DNA of 64,000 nucleotides, taken from NCBI RefSeq assembly GCF_026210795.1, contig NC_089442.1, positions 2,666,001-2,730,000 of the forward strand, in the 5' to 3' direction. Made by a program: the position numbers and the translations under genes. Position 1 is the first letter of the stretch. Every line of letters begins with the position of its first letter. Positions 51,595 to 63,716 of this stretch are shown in pieces. The notes under the pieces are model-generated. The model was not told where the DNA came from. It did not search any database and saw nothing but the letters and a program-made list of their open reading frames with translations. This stretch comes from Rhizophagus irregularis (lineage: Eukaryota; Glomeromycota; Glomeromycetes; Glomerales; Glomeraceae).

Positions 51595-54123
51595 AGTCTT
51601 CAATATTAAAATTTTTGTCCCCATGTTCAATTCTTGAATCATTTGCATCAGTTTCATTTTCATTAATTGAATCTGAATTTTTTACGTTTAATTGAATAAA
51701 TTCGCCTATTTCCAAATTTAATCCATTTTCGTTCTGCAATTGCAAATCATCCTCCTCCTCAGTTTCATCACATAATCTTTCATCAAAAATTGGAAATGAA
51801 TCATTTTCCTCAAATAAATCAATACCTTCTTCCATTGTGATGGCAATTTGACTAAAAGCAGCCGTAAATTCATCTTGACTGATCTCATTTTTAACGAAAT
51901 TTAATTCACTTGAAGCATTTGCAATTAAAAAAGAATGGATTTGAGCCATTGATTCCAGATGAGAGATATTAATCCTAATTATTTAAATGATATTTCAGAT
52001 ACTCAAGTATAGTTAAATAAAATGATTAAATACATAAAAAAAGATTAAACTTACTTATTTCGCCTCTTACATAAATACCAATTCAAAACTGAAAATACTC
52101 GTTCAGTTGAAGCATTGTGAGGCGTAATAGAATGGAGTTTTAATGCCAAAAGTGCAATATGCTTTTCATTTTTTTAAGTTCACAGGATGACCACCAATTT
52201 TTTACAGTATCAACAGATTCTACAAAATCATCATCAAAAGGTGGTTCCCGATTTTTATAGAGACTCATTTGAGATTTGAGAATTTTAGCACTTGTTTCTC
52301 CACCTCCAGTTTGCTTCCAAATTTCCAAAGCTTTACGTAAAACAACTTTCTTAAATGTATTATGTGTTAAACTATCACCTATTACGGTAAATATCAAATA
52401 ATACTTTTTAAATTTTTGAATAAAAAATGTTTTCTAATACATTTATGCTATAATTACCTCTATATGTTGGATGGAAAAAATAAGCCAAAAGATACAGATC
52501 AGTATCAAATTGCTTCCATCGTTTATTGTATATAGCAATACAATCTCTACGGAACTGATCATTAAGAGGAGCAGGAATATCTTGAACAGCAATAGCCATT
52601 TTTACCAACTCTATAAATACATCAGCTAAAATTGTGCCTTGAAATTCTACATCTTTTACTGCTCTTTTTACTGGAGTGATAAGATTTCGAAGTTGTTCTA
52701 CATTAATCCAAAATTGCCGATCATTAATCAAATTTTTAGTTGTAATCGTACGTACAAAAATTTGCAGTTCTTGTTCAAGAACCTAATAAAAAATAATAAA
52801 ATATTATTATTAATTTATTGCATTATTTTATAAAATGAAAATAAAACTTACAGATCAGATGTTATTTTCATTTCTCAAAAGAGATTCACAGCAATCCCAT
52901 GCCGTTGACCATCTGGTTTTTGTAGATGTTTTCAAATTTCCACCGGTAGTAAATGTATGAAATATTTCGTCTCTAAGAGCAGCACCAGCAGGATAAGAAT
53001 TCTTAAAAAAACTAATTATTTTTTGACAATCTGAAAGTACTTTTTTCGCCCAAGGATGGTTACAAATATCACTTGAAATAAGTTGGATGTGATGCGCAAT
53101 GCACCTCATGGGTAAAATATGTGGGTACTTTTCTGCAACTTGCCGTTTAGCAGCCATCATTGCAGATTCTGCATCAGTAATAATAGCAGAAAATTTTTCA
53201 GGACCGATTTTTTCTAAGACATCTAACATTTTCTTAGCGTTAAAGTCTGCTGTGTGTGAAAAACTTGATACATCTTCTAAAAAATAGATGTATTGTTTTC
53301 GTTCAGGTGTCATTATAACAAATGCATAAATTGAATGTTTTAACGGACTTGCCCAACCATCAACACCTTTAATAAATAAAAAAAAAATTAAAATTAGATA
53401 AAATTAATTTAAAATTTGAAGTCATTAATAAGATACTTAACATAATGTAAGGTTTTTGGCCTTTCCCAATTCCTTTTCAATTTTTAAAGTAATATTTGCA
53501 AGTTCACCATCTAAATGAGTAGTTGCAAGGGCAGTTCGCTTAGGTGGGTTGTATCCACTATTTAGAGATTTAGTAAAATCTTCAAAGTATGGAGAATCAG
53601 CCGCTACAAAAGGTATTCCTGAACAAACAAACCATCTAATAAGTGCTTTATCAGCCCGATTACTTTTTACTTCATCAATTTTATCAATATCATAATAATT
53701 TTCTAAAGTTTTTTGATTATTAGTTATTTTTCGTTTTTTACTTGATATAGATGAAGTTTCTGAAGTTTCACGCTCATTATCAATTTCTCGAAGAAAATTC
53801 AGTCGAATATCTTTAGGCACATGTCCTTTACATTTCATTGCAAGGTGACTCTTCATTTCGTTTGCTCTTCCCCGAGTCCATGAAGAATGACAAAAATTAC
53901 ATATGGCTCCCTTATGCTTTCCTTTTCCATTATTAATTTCCATAAAATATTGCCAAATATCTCCTTTAGGTCGTCCTCCAGGGTTTCCTGGTTGAGTTTC
54001 TTCATTAGGTTGATTAAGCGGTATACTTACTTCACTTGAACGTTCACTATCGCCATTTTTTGAACCCTGCTCACTTCTGTTTTCCCAAAAAGTGTCATCT
54101 AAGGCTTCTAAACGTATGTTCAT
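51578..54123 (-). pseudogene. hAT transposase (five exons, one nonsense codon and one frameshift)
   Basis: Exons by GT-AG signals: 54123-53442, 53366-52852, 52782-52458, 52378-52055 and 51974-51578. The protein has a BED zinc finger (IWQYFMEINNGKGKHKGAIC with later Cys and His), the hAT catalytic region (VDGWASPLKHSIYAF, AIITDAESAMMAAK, MRCIAHHIQLI) and the C-terminal dimerisation motif SITPHNASTERVFSVLNWYL. The last exon is acidic (DETEEEDDLQL). Two lesions are visible: a TGA at 52857-52855, just before the exon 2 donor, and a one-base shift at an A-run in exon 4 near 52170. Otherwise it is full length, so the copy is young. hAT transposases cut and paste the element, leaving 8-bp duplications. 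Confidence 0.85.
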
Positions 54124-54581
54124 TTATATTAATCACTAATAAGGTACGCGTTCTGTTGTGTAAAAACAAAGAACAGTTATGACTTACAAATTTATAATTA
54201 AAAAAATTTTTATTTCGATATTTTTGAAATGAAATTCAGGGGAAAATTCCGTATTAAGTAATTCAGATGGCAAATAATCGTCTATTTGTAATTTTGTCCA
54301 TCTTTTTCCAGATTTGGGATTATGACCGCCCAAACTAAATTTTTCCAGTTTTTCCATCATGGGATTTTAGAAGTTGCTGGAAAATTCCATTTGTCCTGGT
54401 ATTTCCACCGGACAAATCCCAAACTTTTGGGTTTGGACGGCAAGTATATGTATCATAGCTTGTTAGAATCGTCTCACTAAGGCGAATCGAATGGTGGTAG
54501 TTTTGTCCTTTCTGATCACTGGCTGACGAGTTATTCAACAAAATGTTAAACATCGTCATTATAATATTTCTTGATTTACGT

Positions 54582-55139
54582 TGTTACCCCTAGTCACGTG
54601 TAGAGTTACAATTTACTATGCCAAAAGATCATGTGGAAAATTAGGATCTACTGTGCCCAACTGTGCCAAGCCGACTTAGCCACAGCCTACTTAGCCTATT
54701 ATTTCTATTATATTTATTATATTAATTATATTTAATATAATCGATATAATTATTTTATTTATTATATTTAATTTATTTATTATATTTAATTTATTTATTA
54801 TATTTATTATATTAGTTATATTTATTATATTAGTTATATTTATTATATTTATTATATCTATTATATCTTTATATGTAGTAACTTTTATATAAATAACGTT
54901 GGTATTTTCCTTCGTTATAGGATAAGTTCCTTCAGTTCGAATTAGTTTACCTTTAGTTCCTTAATTCTTATTCTTGTAATCATAAAGTTCTATAATAAAG
55001 TATAACCTTTTACACTATAAACGAACTCCCTATTTTTAAGCGTGTCTTGTTTGATTGGATTTCAGTCATAGTTAAACGTACTTAATTTCCCTGACTGCAA
55101 ATCATAGTTAATCTATTCAACGTACTGAATCGATTAACA
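54582..55139 (+). repeat. Probable 5' LTR of the Gypsy element
   Basis: It starts tgttacccc and ends gattaaca, the TG-CA form, followed by agtggtgattcctgcc, a plausible primer-binding site. A ttatta-rich tract and an aataaag polyA-like signal (about 54994) lie within. Limits are tentative because the partner LTR is not visible. Confidence 0.55.
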
Positions 55140-55198
55140 AGTGGTGATTCCTGCCAGGTAAAAGGATATACTGTGAATTAACAATTGATTTTTTTTCT

Positions 55199-55450
55199 CA
55201 GACGAACTTGAGAATACTTGCAGACGAACTTGCAGACGTAATTTCTTTTCTCAGACGAACTTGAAAATACTTGCAGACGAACTTGCAGATGTAATTTCTT
55301 TTCTCAAACGAACTTGAAAATACTTGCAGACGAACTTGCAGACGTAATTTCTTTTCTCAGACGAACTTGAGAATACTTGCAGACGCACTTGCAAACGAAA
55401 TTTACTTCTCAGACGTACTTGAGATATTAGCAGACGTACTTGCAACAATT
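55199..55450 (+). repeat. 53-bp tandem repeats in the Gypsy leader
   Basis: Units starting cagacgaacttga recur at 55199, 55252, 55305, 55358 and 55411 (the last diverged), each holding acttgcagacg and atttcttttct. Confidence 0.85.
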
Positions 55451-55466
55451 TGAATTTTGAAATTGA

Positions 55467-56745
55467 ATGCCCTTTTACAATTTATCTAAAGCAGAATTAA
55501 AGTCACATCAAAGAAAACATCGTAGAGGAAGAATAATCAACCAAAAAGAAGTTTACTGTATTCAGTGTTATCCAACAGATTCTATTCCAGCTGACAATAT
55601 CCCTGACGGATTTGAGAAATTTTGGCTCTGGATTTCTATTCAGTACACAGCAAAACAATATACTGGAGCAACAGTAGCCGCTTTTAAAGTATTAAAAACT
55701 GAATTCTTTATAACTACACAACTCAATACACTTGTCGGTATAACTACTAAGATCCTACAAAGTATAAAGTTTCGACAAATGAATACTTCTTTATTAGAAT
55801 TATCCTTTTATTTACATAAATTATTTGAATTAACAAACGGATTCAAGAGCTTACCAACCAATACTCAAGTAACCAACGCATACCAAATTTTTCATAATAT
55901 ACCAGTTAGTAATAATAACGCCAATATGAATGAAGGTCAAATGAGAGATCTTATGAAGTTAGTCTGGGGAGCTGACCCAACTGATACTAATAACCCCAGA
56001 AATGTTGGAAACCTTTTGGAAAATACTTTGAATAACAATACAAATGCTATTACTACTGCTTTACAAAATAATCTTACCGCCATTAATGCTCTTACAACTG
56101 CCAACCAAAATCGTACTACATCTAAAGTTGTGGATGTTCCCTTTTTCTATGGACATGATGATGAGGATCCATACGAATGGTGTCAACTCTTTGAAGCTGC
56201 CTTTGCAGCTAATGGATGGCCAGATAATCGAAAAATTGCTTTAGCCGCTGGATTTCTTAAGGAAGCTGCCCGAGATTGGTATGAAGAGGATAGAGGAAAT
56301 ATCAATCAATGGCATATAGATGCCAATGCAAATAACTTTGATACCCGATTTATAAACTACTTTGCAACTGCTGCTCGAAGGAATCAGTGGACCAGAGAAC
56401 TGCAAAATATTAAACAAGGAGATAATGAATCAGTAGAAAACTACTCCTGACGTTTTAAGAAGCTGTTAAATAAAGCCACCTAAGGGGAAGCTTTAGCTGC
56501 AAGATACCAAATTAACTACTATATTAATGGACTCAAGTCCTTCTTAGTTGGACAGGTAGTAATCGGGAATGCTGATACCTTGGAGGCAACTATTACCCGA
56601 GCCAAGTTAGTAGAATTAGGTGTAAATACTACTCTTTTAACTACAACACCTGTAACTACTAGTACTACAGAACCTATTCCAACTACTACTACTACTACTG
56701 TTAAACCAACTCCACAAGTAGATGAAATGGAAGCATTAACAAAAT
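55467..56745 (+). pseudogene. Gypsy gag (capsid region), fossil
   Basis: An N-terminal region is followed by the Gag core, FFYGHDDEDPYEWCQLFEAA, then AARDWYEEDRG and WTRELQNIKQGDNESVENY. The core resembles that of the Gag-like protein of the giant element (GLAGEDPADYIRDLRQWC, DWYE). About one or two breaks. Confidence 0.75.
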
Positions 56746-56747
56746 AA

Positions 56748-57878
56748 ATGCAACAACTCGCTCTTAATTATGCAAATCTTTCATCAGTTTTAATGGTTCA
56801 ACAAAGCATTCCTCGAAATACTAGACCAAGACCTAATAATAATAACAATCAAAATCGTCAAAATGGTCAAGCCTCTACTCAGAATTCCTTTAATCCAAAT
56901 ATCACTTGTTTCAGGTGTGGAAATGTAGGTCATATTTCCAGAAACTGCCAAATGGGAAGAAATACCAATAATGGAAATATTAATAATAACAATAATAATC
57001 GCCCTCGCCAAAGAGCACCAGTTACACCTATCAATTATGCAGATGATGAAGCAGAAATTTACTATGATGAATATGAGGATGAATATGAGGAAGAATGGGA
57101 GGAAGAAGACGAATATGAAGCATATGTCACAACTCGTTCTAGATCTGTTCCATATGAGATATCCTCTTCTAGAGGAAAAAGAACAAGATTTTCAGAATCT
57201 CAAAAGGAAGACCAATTACGTACCCAACCTATTCCTCCAGTAACTCCTTCTACACCAATGGATATGGATGCTACAGCAGAACCTTCAACAAAAAGAAAAG
57301 TAAAAACCAAAATGGTTTCTGCACCTATTGAAAATGTCAATGAATTTGACATAGCTAAATATATTAGTGATCTACCTTGTGGTCTATCTATCGGCCAAGC
57401 AACAGCTCAACTTCCTGTTTACAGGAAAGGATTAATTCAAAGTATGAGGAGAAAACGTGAAAAGATTGACAATAATAATTATATTGGAGAAAGTTACTAT
57501 GGAGACTCCAACTCAGAAGAAGAAACTCCTACTACTGCTGCTAAATGTGAATTCCATATTAATCAACAGCCAGTTATTGCAGTAATTGATAGTGGAGCTG
57601 CAGTTAGTATTATGACAACTGCCATGATGAAAACTTTGAAATTAACTATCGATGGACCTTCAGAATATGTAATTAAAACTGCCAATGGAACTAGAGTTAG
57701 ATCATTGGGAGAAATCCAAAACTTACCCCTAAAAGTCAGAAATTTAATTATTAAAACCAATGTTCAAATCATAGAATTAAGCGATAGTGTTTTTATTCTA
57801 GGAAACAACTGGATGAGAAAGGTAAATGCTGCCCTTGACTGGGATAAGAAAACACTAACCATTAGATACAATGGATGA
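56748..57878 (+). pseudogene. Gypsy zinc knuckle and aspartic protease region, fossil
   Basis: A CCHC zinc knuckle (CFRCGNVGHISRNC) near 56910 is followed by an acidic DEYEDEYEEEWEEED linker and a retropepsin with AVIDSGAAVSIMT near 57585, closing with FILGNNWM. These package RNA and mature Gag in the living family. Confidence 0.8.
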
Positions 57879-57893
57879 TCTACAACAGTCCCT

Positions 57894-59955
57894 GTGATTT
57901 TTACTCTTCCAAAACCTATTAAAATGAAGCAATCATTTGAGTATGATGATGAAGAAGAATATGAGTCTGAAGAGTTAGAAGAAACTCAAATCTATATGTC
58001 TGATTTTACTGGTTATTCAACAGAAGAATCCCTTGAATTTAACCCATGGGAAAATGAAGTATCTCCTGCCCACCAAAATAATGAAGATGAAGAATTGGAA
58101 GAATCAAATCCTGCCATTTATTTAGCTCAAGCAGAAGTATATAGTGAAGAGAAAGTCAATCCAGACTTACATTTAGGACCATTAGACTACCATCAACAAA
58201 GCCAATTTCAACAACTCTTGAGTGACTATGCAGATATTTGTGCTAAAAGCCAAACGGAAATTGGAAAAACAAATGTAATTAAGCATAAAATTATTACAAA
58301 AGATGCTGCTCCTATCTCTCAACCACCCTACAGATGTAATCCTAAATATAAAGAGTTTTTACAAGGAGAAATCAGGACCCCAGATATCTCCAAAACAGGT
58401 CATAAGTCACACTTTCGGCAGATTGGCCCATTTTTCAGGGGCTCAAAAAATCGTTTTTTGTAAATATCTCGGCATCCAGTAGTCCAATTTTGATGAACTT
58501 TTTTTAAATTGTAGAGCTAAATGAGGGCTACAAATTAAAAAAAAGTTCATTAAAATTGAATCACTGGATGCTGAGATATTTACAAAAAACGATTTTTTGA
58601 GTTTAAGCAAAAAGGGGTGTTTTTGGCCAAAAGTCCATTATGACCTTTATATTAGATATCTGGGGTCCTGAGAAATCACAAGAATGGAAAGTCAAGGTCT
58701 TATACGAAAATCAGCCAGCCCTTGGGCTTCACCTGTAGTAATTGTTGATAAAAAAGGAGGAGAAAAACGTTTATGCATAGATTATCGTAAATTGAATGCT
58801 GTCACCAAAGCAGATGCTTACCCATTGCCTCGAATTGATGATATGCTTGAATCTTTTAGTAATGCAACATGGTTTACCACATTAGATTTAGCCAGTGGTT
58901 ATTGGCAAGTAGCCATGGATCCAGCAGACATTGAGAAAACTGCCTTTATTACTCCCTTTGGATTATATAAATTTCTTGTAATGCCCTTTGGTTTAGCTTA
59001 TGCACCTGGAACTTTTCAACGATTAATGAATAGAATACTCCAGGAGTATCTAGGGAAATTTGTAGCAGTTTATTTAGATGATGTAATCATTTACTCAAAA
59101 GGAACCTTAGAGCAACATTTGGATCACCTTAGACAAGTATTTGAAACTCTTAGACGAGCAAATTTGAAGATTAAACTTAAGAAGTGTTATTTTTGCCTTG
59201 GAAATATTCATTTCCTAGGACATGTAGTTGGACAAGAAGGCATCTGACCTGATCCAGAAAAAATTGAGAAAATTAGAACTTTTCCGGTCCCAACAAATTT
59301 AACACAACTTCGCTCAGCATTAGGCTTATTCTCCTATTATCGAAAGTTCATCAAAGATTTCTCAAAAATAGCCAAACCAATGTTATTACTTTTAAAGAAG
59401 GAAACCCCTTTTCATTGGACTGAAAAACAACAAACTGCATTTGATTATTTGAAGGAAAGATTAGTTAAATCTCCGATTTTAACATACCCTGACTTTGAAC
59501 AATCCTTTATTATCCATACAGACGCATCTGGAACTGGACTTGGTGCTGTGTTATCTCAAATAAGAGAGGATGGAAAAGAACATGTAGTCGCTTATGCCAG
59601 CAAATCTTTGAATAAGGCTGAGTGCAATTACCCTATAACCGACCAGGAATGTCTTGCGATAGTATGGGCTATCAAACATTTCCAACACTACTTAGGATTA
59701 AAACCTTTCACAATTGTTACTGACCATTCTGCTCTAAAATGGTTAAAGACATCCAAAATCCCAAAAGGCCACCGTACGAGATGGGTCATGGACCTTCAAC
59801 AGTACGACTTTAATATTAAGCATCGAGCGGGAAAAGCAAATGCAAATGCAGATGCATTATCCAGAATGTTTGAAGAAAATAACCAAACTCTTAGTTGTTT
59901 CATGATTTCTATCGAAAAAGAAAGACAAACTAATGTAAATGAAAGCTCTACTTAG
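57894..59955 (+). pseudogene. Gypsy reverse transcriptase and RNase H, fossil
   Basis: An acidic linker, then the reverse transcriptase with KRLCIDYRKLNAVT, DLASGYWQVAMD and VAVYLDDVIIYS (59090), then the connection and RNase H with IIHTDASGTGLGAVLSQ (59515) and VTDHSALKWL. A MITE (58374-58669) lies in the N-terminal part. A few breaks in all. Confidence 0.85.
58374..58669. mobile_element. MITE with AGGACCCC ends, 296 bp
   Basis: Ends aggaccccagatatct and agatatctggggtcct are inverted, with an 8-bp duplication gagaaatc (58366-58373 and 58670-58677). The interior folds back on itself. The terminal octamer equals that of the 47340-48816 element, so both probably used the same transposase. Confidence 0.9.
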
Positions 59956-62284
59956 GGTGTCCAGGATGGGTTGATCACGATTTTATCGCGATTTTGGCAA
60001 TTTTTTTGCGATTTTATCGCGGTCACGATTTTTAACAAAAATTTGCGACTTTCACGACTTTTTAATTTGATTGGATAATCTTTATTGATTTCAATTGGAC
60101 GATCAATAAAATCTTTTTTTTTAGCCGAAAAAATTTCTAATCCTAACCATTTTTGTTCTAATTTTTTTTTTCTATAAAAATGGTTGCTCCACATGTACGT
60201 TTGTCACAAAGTGCAGAGTATCGAGAGAATTATATTGTACAAGGCAATGTGCTGTGGTGTCGATTTTGCAATACAGGAGTTGAACATAAAAGAAAAGATA
60301 CTGTAGATAAACATCTTCGTACAGTAAAACACCTTAAGAATAAAACTACCGATATTAATTCACCAATTCAAAGAACTATACCATCATTTGAAAATACAAT
60401 AAGTGAAAGAGAAAGAGTTAATACTGATGTAGTGGCTGCTTTCACATCTGCAGATATTCCTTTAGAGAAGATTGAAAAATTAAAACCATTTTTACTAAAA
60501 TATTGTAAAAACGGTATGAATTTTATATTTTAAATTAAACTAACTTTACTTTATTACAATAATTTACTTATATAATTATTTCCATTTGCATTTTTATTTT
60601 TATAGGAGGCTTAATTACTGGAGCAAATCAGCTTCGTGAAAAATATCTTCCATTATCGTATGAAATAGAATTTCAAAAATTGAAGACAGTTATAGTTAAC
60701 AAAAGTATTTGCTTAACAATTGATGAGACTACTGACCGTTGTGGTCGTCATGCTGTTAATATTTTATTTAGTTTTGATAACCAAACTAAATTAGCTAGAA
60801 CAAATTTTATACCTAATGTTAATGCCTCAATGATTTCTCAATTTGTTATAGATACAATTCATCTATATAATATTCCCTATCAAAACGTTATTTTTTTTAT
60901 ATCTGACAATGCTTCATATATGAAATTGGCATATTCCCATTTATCTCCTTTTTTACCAAAAATGAAACACAATTGTTGCCTGGCACACATCCTTAATCTA
61001 ATTGGTGAAACTTGGATTGATTTTCAAAAATTTGAATTAGTTGACAGATTGGTTTCTAATTTCAAAGCAATTTTTGTTTATAATTCACAAAGAAAAATTC
61101 GTTGGAAGGAGCATTTACTGCGAAATAATGTTGAATCTCCTACTTTAGCTCCATTACCTGTGAAAACGCGGTGGAACTCCTGGTTTTCATTTTTATATTG
61201 GATCAAACCTATATATCCTCATGTAATTACATTTATTAATACAGAATATTCTATCAATCATGATTCAAAAGCTATCCGGTATCTTCAGACTTTTTGTGAA
61301 CATCATGATCATGTTTCATATGTTGAAATTTTTATATTTTTTATTACATACAATTGTGGCAGGTAAGAAAATAAATTATTAGCTATAACTTCATTAATTT
61401 TATTATACTTATCATTTATTGAATTTTATTCAGATTGTTTAATGATTTGGAATTCTTTAAAATACGAAACAAAGCTATAGCTCCCTTTGTTTATTCACGA
61501 ATAATAAACCTTCAAGCTTTTCTTTCATCAGGAAGAAGGAATCCTCCAGTTTCAAATGAAATAGAACAAATTTTTAATGAAAGAAATTATGATAGAGAAC
61601 CATTTATCTCATTATTTTCTAAGGCTTTTGTGTTGGCTTATGAAAAGTGTGAAAAACATATATCTAATCATCCAGCTTTACCATTATTTAGAGCGATACA
61701 ATGCTTTGATCCAAGATTTATTCAGTCCAATACGGCACATCATAATATGGGAGACTATAGAATTATTGAAGAATTTCAATTTCCTATGGATATTTTAATA
61801 CAAGAATAGGGTATTTACTGTGGATTAAATGAATCTGTTGAAGAATTTGAAAATTTAGATGTATATTGGCGAGGTAAATCACATTTATTACCAGAACTTA
61901 GTTCATTAGCTTTGAGATATATATGGTTACCAGTATCTGGTGTAGATATTGAACATAGTTTTTCTAGTTACAAAAGTATATTATCGGATAGAAGAGTGGC
62001 ACTTAAAGAAGAAAGCATTAAAATGCTTAATTTTCTTTATTTTAATCTGAATGGTAATATTGATATTAATTTGCTAGTTAGGGAATAGTTTATAGATGAA
62101 ATTTTTGTAAAGACGAAAAATTGTAAATAAAATAATAAAAATAAAAATTGTAAGTTTTTTAATGTTAATTCTGGTCGAAATTATGTTAATTTCAGCCAAA
62201 ATTATAATTGCGATTTTCGCGATAAAATCGTGAAAATCACACGCGATTTTTAGACCATCACGACAACCCATCCTGGACACCCTA
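59953..62284 (+). mobile_element. hAT transposon, 2332 bp, inserted in the Gypsy element
   Basis: Ends tagggtgtccaggatgggtt and its complement are inverted, with an 8-bp duplication gctctact (59945-59952 and 62285-62292). Subterminal cgattttatcgcgatttt motifs occur at both ends. It carries one spliced transposase gene. Confidence 0.92.
60180..62088 (+). pseudogene. hAT transposase (three exons, one internal stop)
   Basis: Exons 60180-60513, 60606-61362 and 61434-62088 join in frame through GT-AG introns of 92 and 71 bp. It has an N-terminal zinc finger (CRFCNTGVEHKRKDTVDKHL with a later His), the catalytic region (SICLTIDETTDRCGRHAVNI, FFISDNASYMK, CCLAHILNLI, VKTRWNSWFSF) and the C-terminal dimerisation part (ALRYIWLPVSGVDIEHSFS). 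One TAG at 61807-61809 interrupts an otherwise full frame. It differs clearly from the hAT at 51131, so two hAT lineages have been active here. Confidence 0.85.
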
Positions 62285-62299
62285 GCTCTACTCCAGTAC

Positions 62300-63105
62300 A
62301 TGAAGAGTATGATGCAGATTCAGAAAATGATTATACTGATAGACCTGCTCAAAGAGCTATCGATTTGTTAAATCGTTGTGATAATTTATTATACGATATG
62401 CAAAGCTATATTGAAGAACGATCAGGAAGTAGTTCTCCTATGAATATTGTTTCAGGAATTCGATATGACTTTGACAACCCCAATGGACCTCATCCAGAAG
62501 ATTGTATTTGTAAAGTTTGTCAACCTCCTCCAGCCCGTTCACCATCACCATATAGTTGTTGTAACGAAATTATTTGTCAGTGTAATGAAGATAACTATTC
62601 GATTGATACAGAAGAATATAATAATTCGTGGGAAAGACAAATTAATGGAGATGCATTCTCTGATTATTCAGAAGAAAATCAGATTAATATTGAAGAACAT
62701 ATCGCCTGGACCATGTGTGGTATGAACCGTCAAGCTCTAGAAAATATGTATTTGGAAAATATCAAAATTAAACAAGTAATTGCCGGTCAACCAATCAATC
62801 ATGGTGGAAGTCATTGTACCATGGAATGTGATACAGAAAATCATCACGTGCATACATATTGTACGATGTGCAAGAGGAATTTATTTTATGGAACTACTAT
62901 ACATGACTGTATCATTGGATTCACTTTAGGAAAAATTAGGCCAGATATGAATCTCAAATTTCTTATTAATAATCAATGGTGGAAAGAATCTCAAGCAGTA
63001 CAACTTGAAAATAATATCAATTATCTTAAATATATCGAACGATTAATAAATGATTTACCAGTTCACAAAGTATCTTTGGAACCTTTCATTGCCAATTTGG
63101 ACTAA
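62300..63105 (+). pseudogene. Gypsy pol linker region with Cys/His cluster, fossil
   Basis: It continues the Gypsy element after the hAT insertion. A Cys-rich stretch (CICKVCQPP, then SYCC-like CCNEIICQC) and a later HCTMECDTENHHVHTYC cluster suggest metal binding. I do not recognise the domain. It precedes the integrase. Confidence 0.5.
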
Positions 63106-63370
63106 AAGTCCACCTCTTTTACATATTATAATTAACAAAGTATCAAAGGGTGAAAGCGAAAGTGTCCGCATCATGACGAGACAGCCTAAATTTTCAAAAA
63201 TGGATATTGAACATTACAATAACATATATAATTATTTAAAATATAATCAATTACCTTCTACATTAAATAACTAACAACAACAACAAATTCAAAAACAATC
63301 AGTATATTTTATTATCAAAAATAATTTTATTTATAAAAAAGATAAAAAGAAACAAAATAATTTATTACGA

Positions 63371-63716
63371 GTGATTAGAAGACATAAATTGGAACCAGTT
63401 CTTTTTATGTTCCACAACGATCCTACTGCTGCGCATTTTTCAGTTGACACAATGTTTGACAAAATTCAATCAAGATATTATTGGCCACAAATGTATAATG
63501 ACATCAGATCTTATGTCATGTCATGTGACTCTTGCCAACGAAGAGGAAAACAAAAGACGAAGTTACCTTTACATCCTATTCCAGTAGAAAGTCCTTTTCA
63601 TCAAATAGGAATAGATTTTGTAGGACCTTTACCTATAACTACAAATGGAAACAAATATATAATTACAGCAATGGATTATTTAACAAAATGGCCAGAAGCA
63701 CGACCTGTTAAACACA
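63371..63716 (+). pseudogene. Gypsy integrase, N-terminal part, fossil
   Basis: The zinc-binding HHCC region (FHNDPTAAHFSVD, then CDSCQRRGK) is followed by the start of the catalytic core, GIDFVGPLPITTNGNKYII and TAMDYLTKWPEA. Sequence after about 63717 no longer looks like integrase. Confidence 0.85.

Larger units (their letters stand above)
51131..54448 (-). mobile_element. hAT transposon, 3318 bp, nearly complete
   Basis: Inverted ends tatacttgccgtccaaac are flanked by an exact 8-bp duplication, tgtatcat (51123-51130 and 54449-54456). Subterminal ggacaaa motifs cluster at 51240-51340. A five-exon transposase gene fills the interior on the minus strand. Confidence 0.9.
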
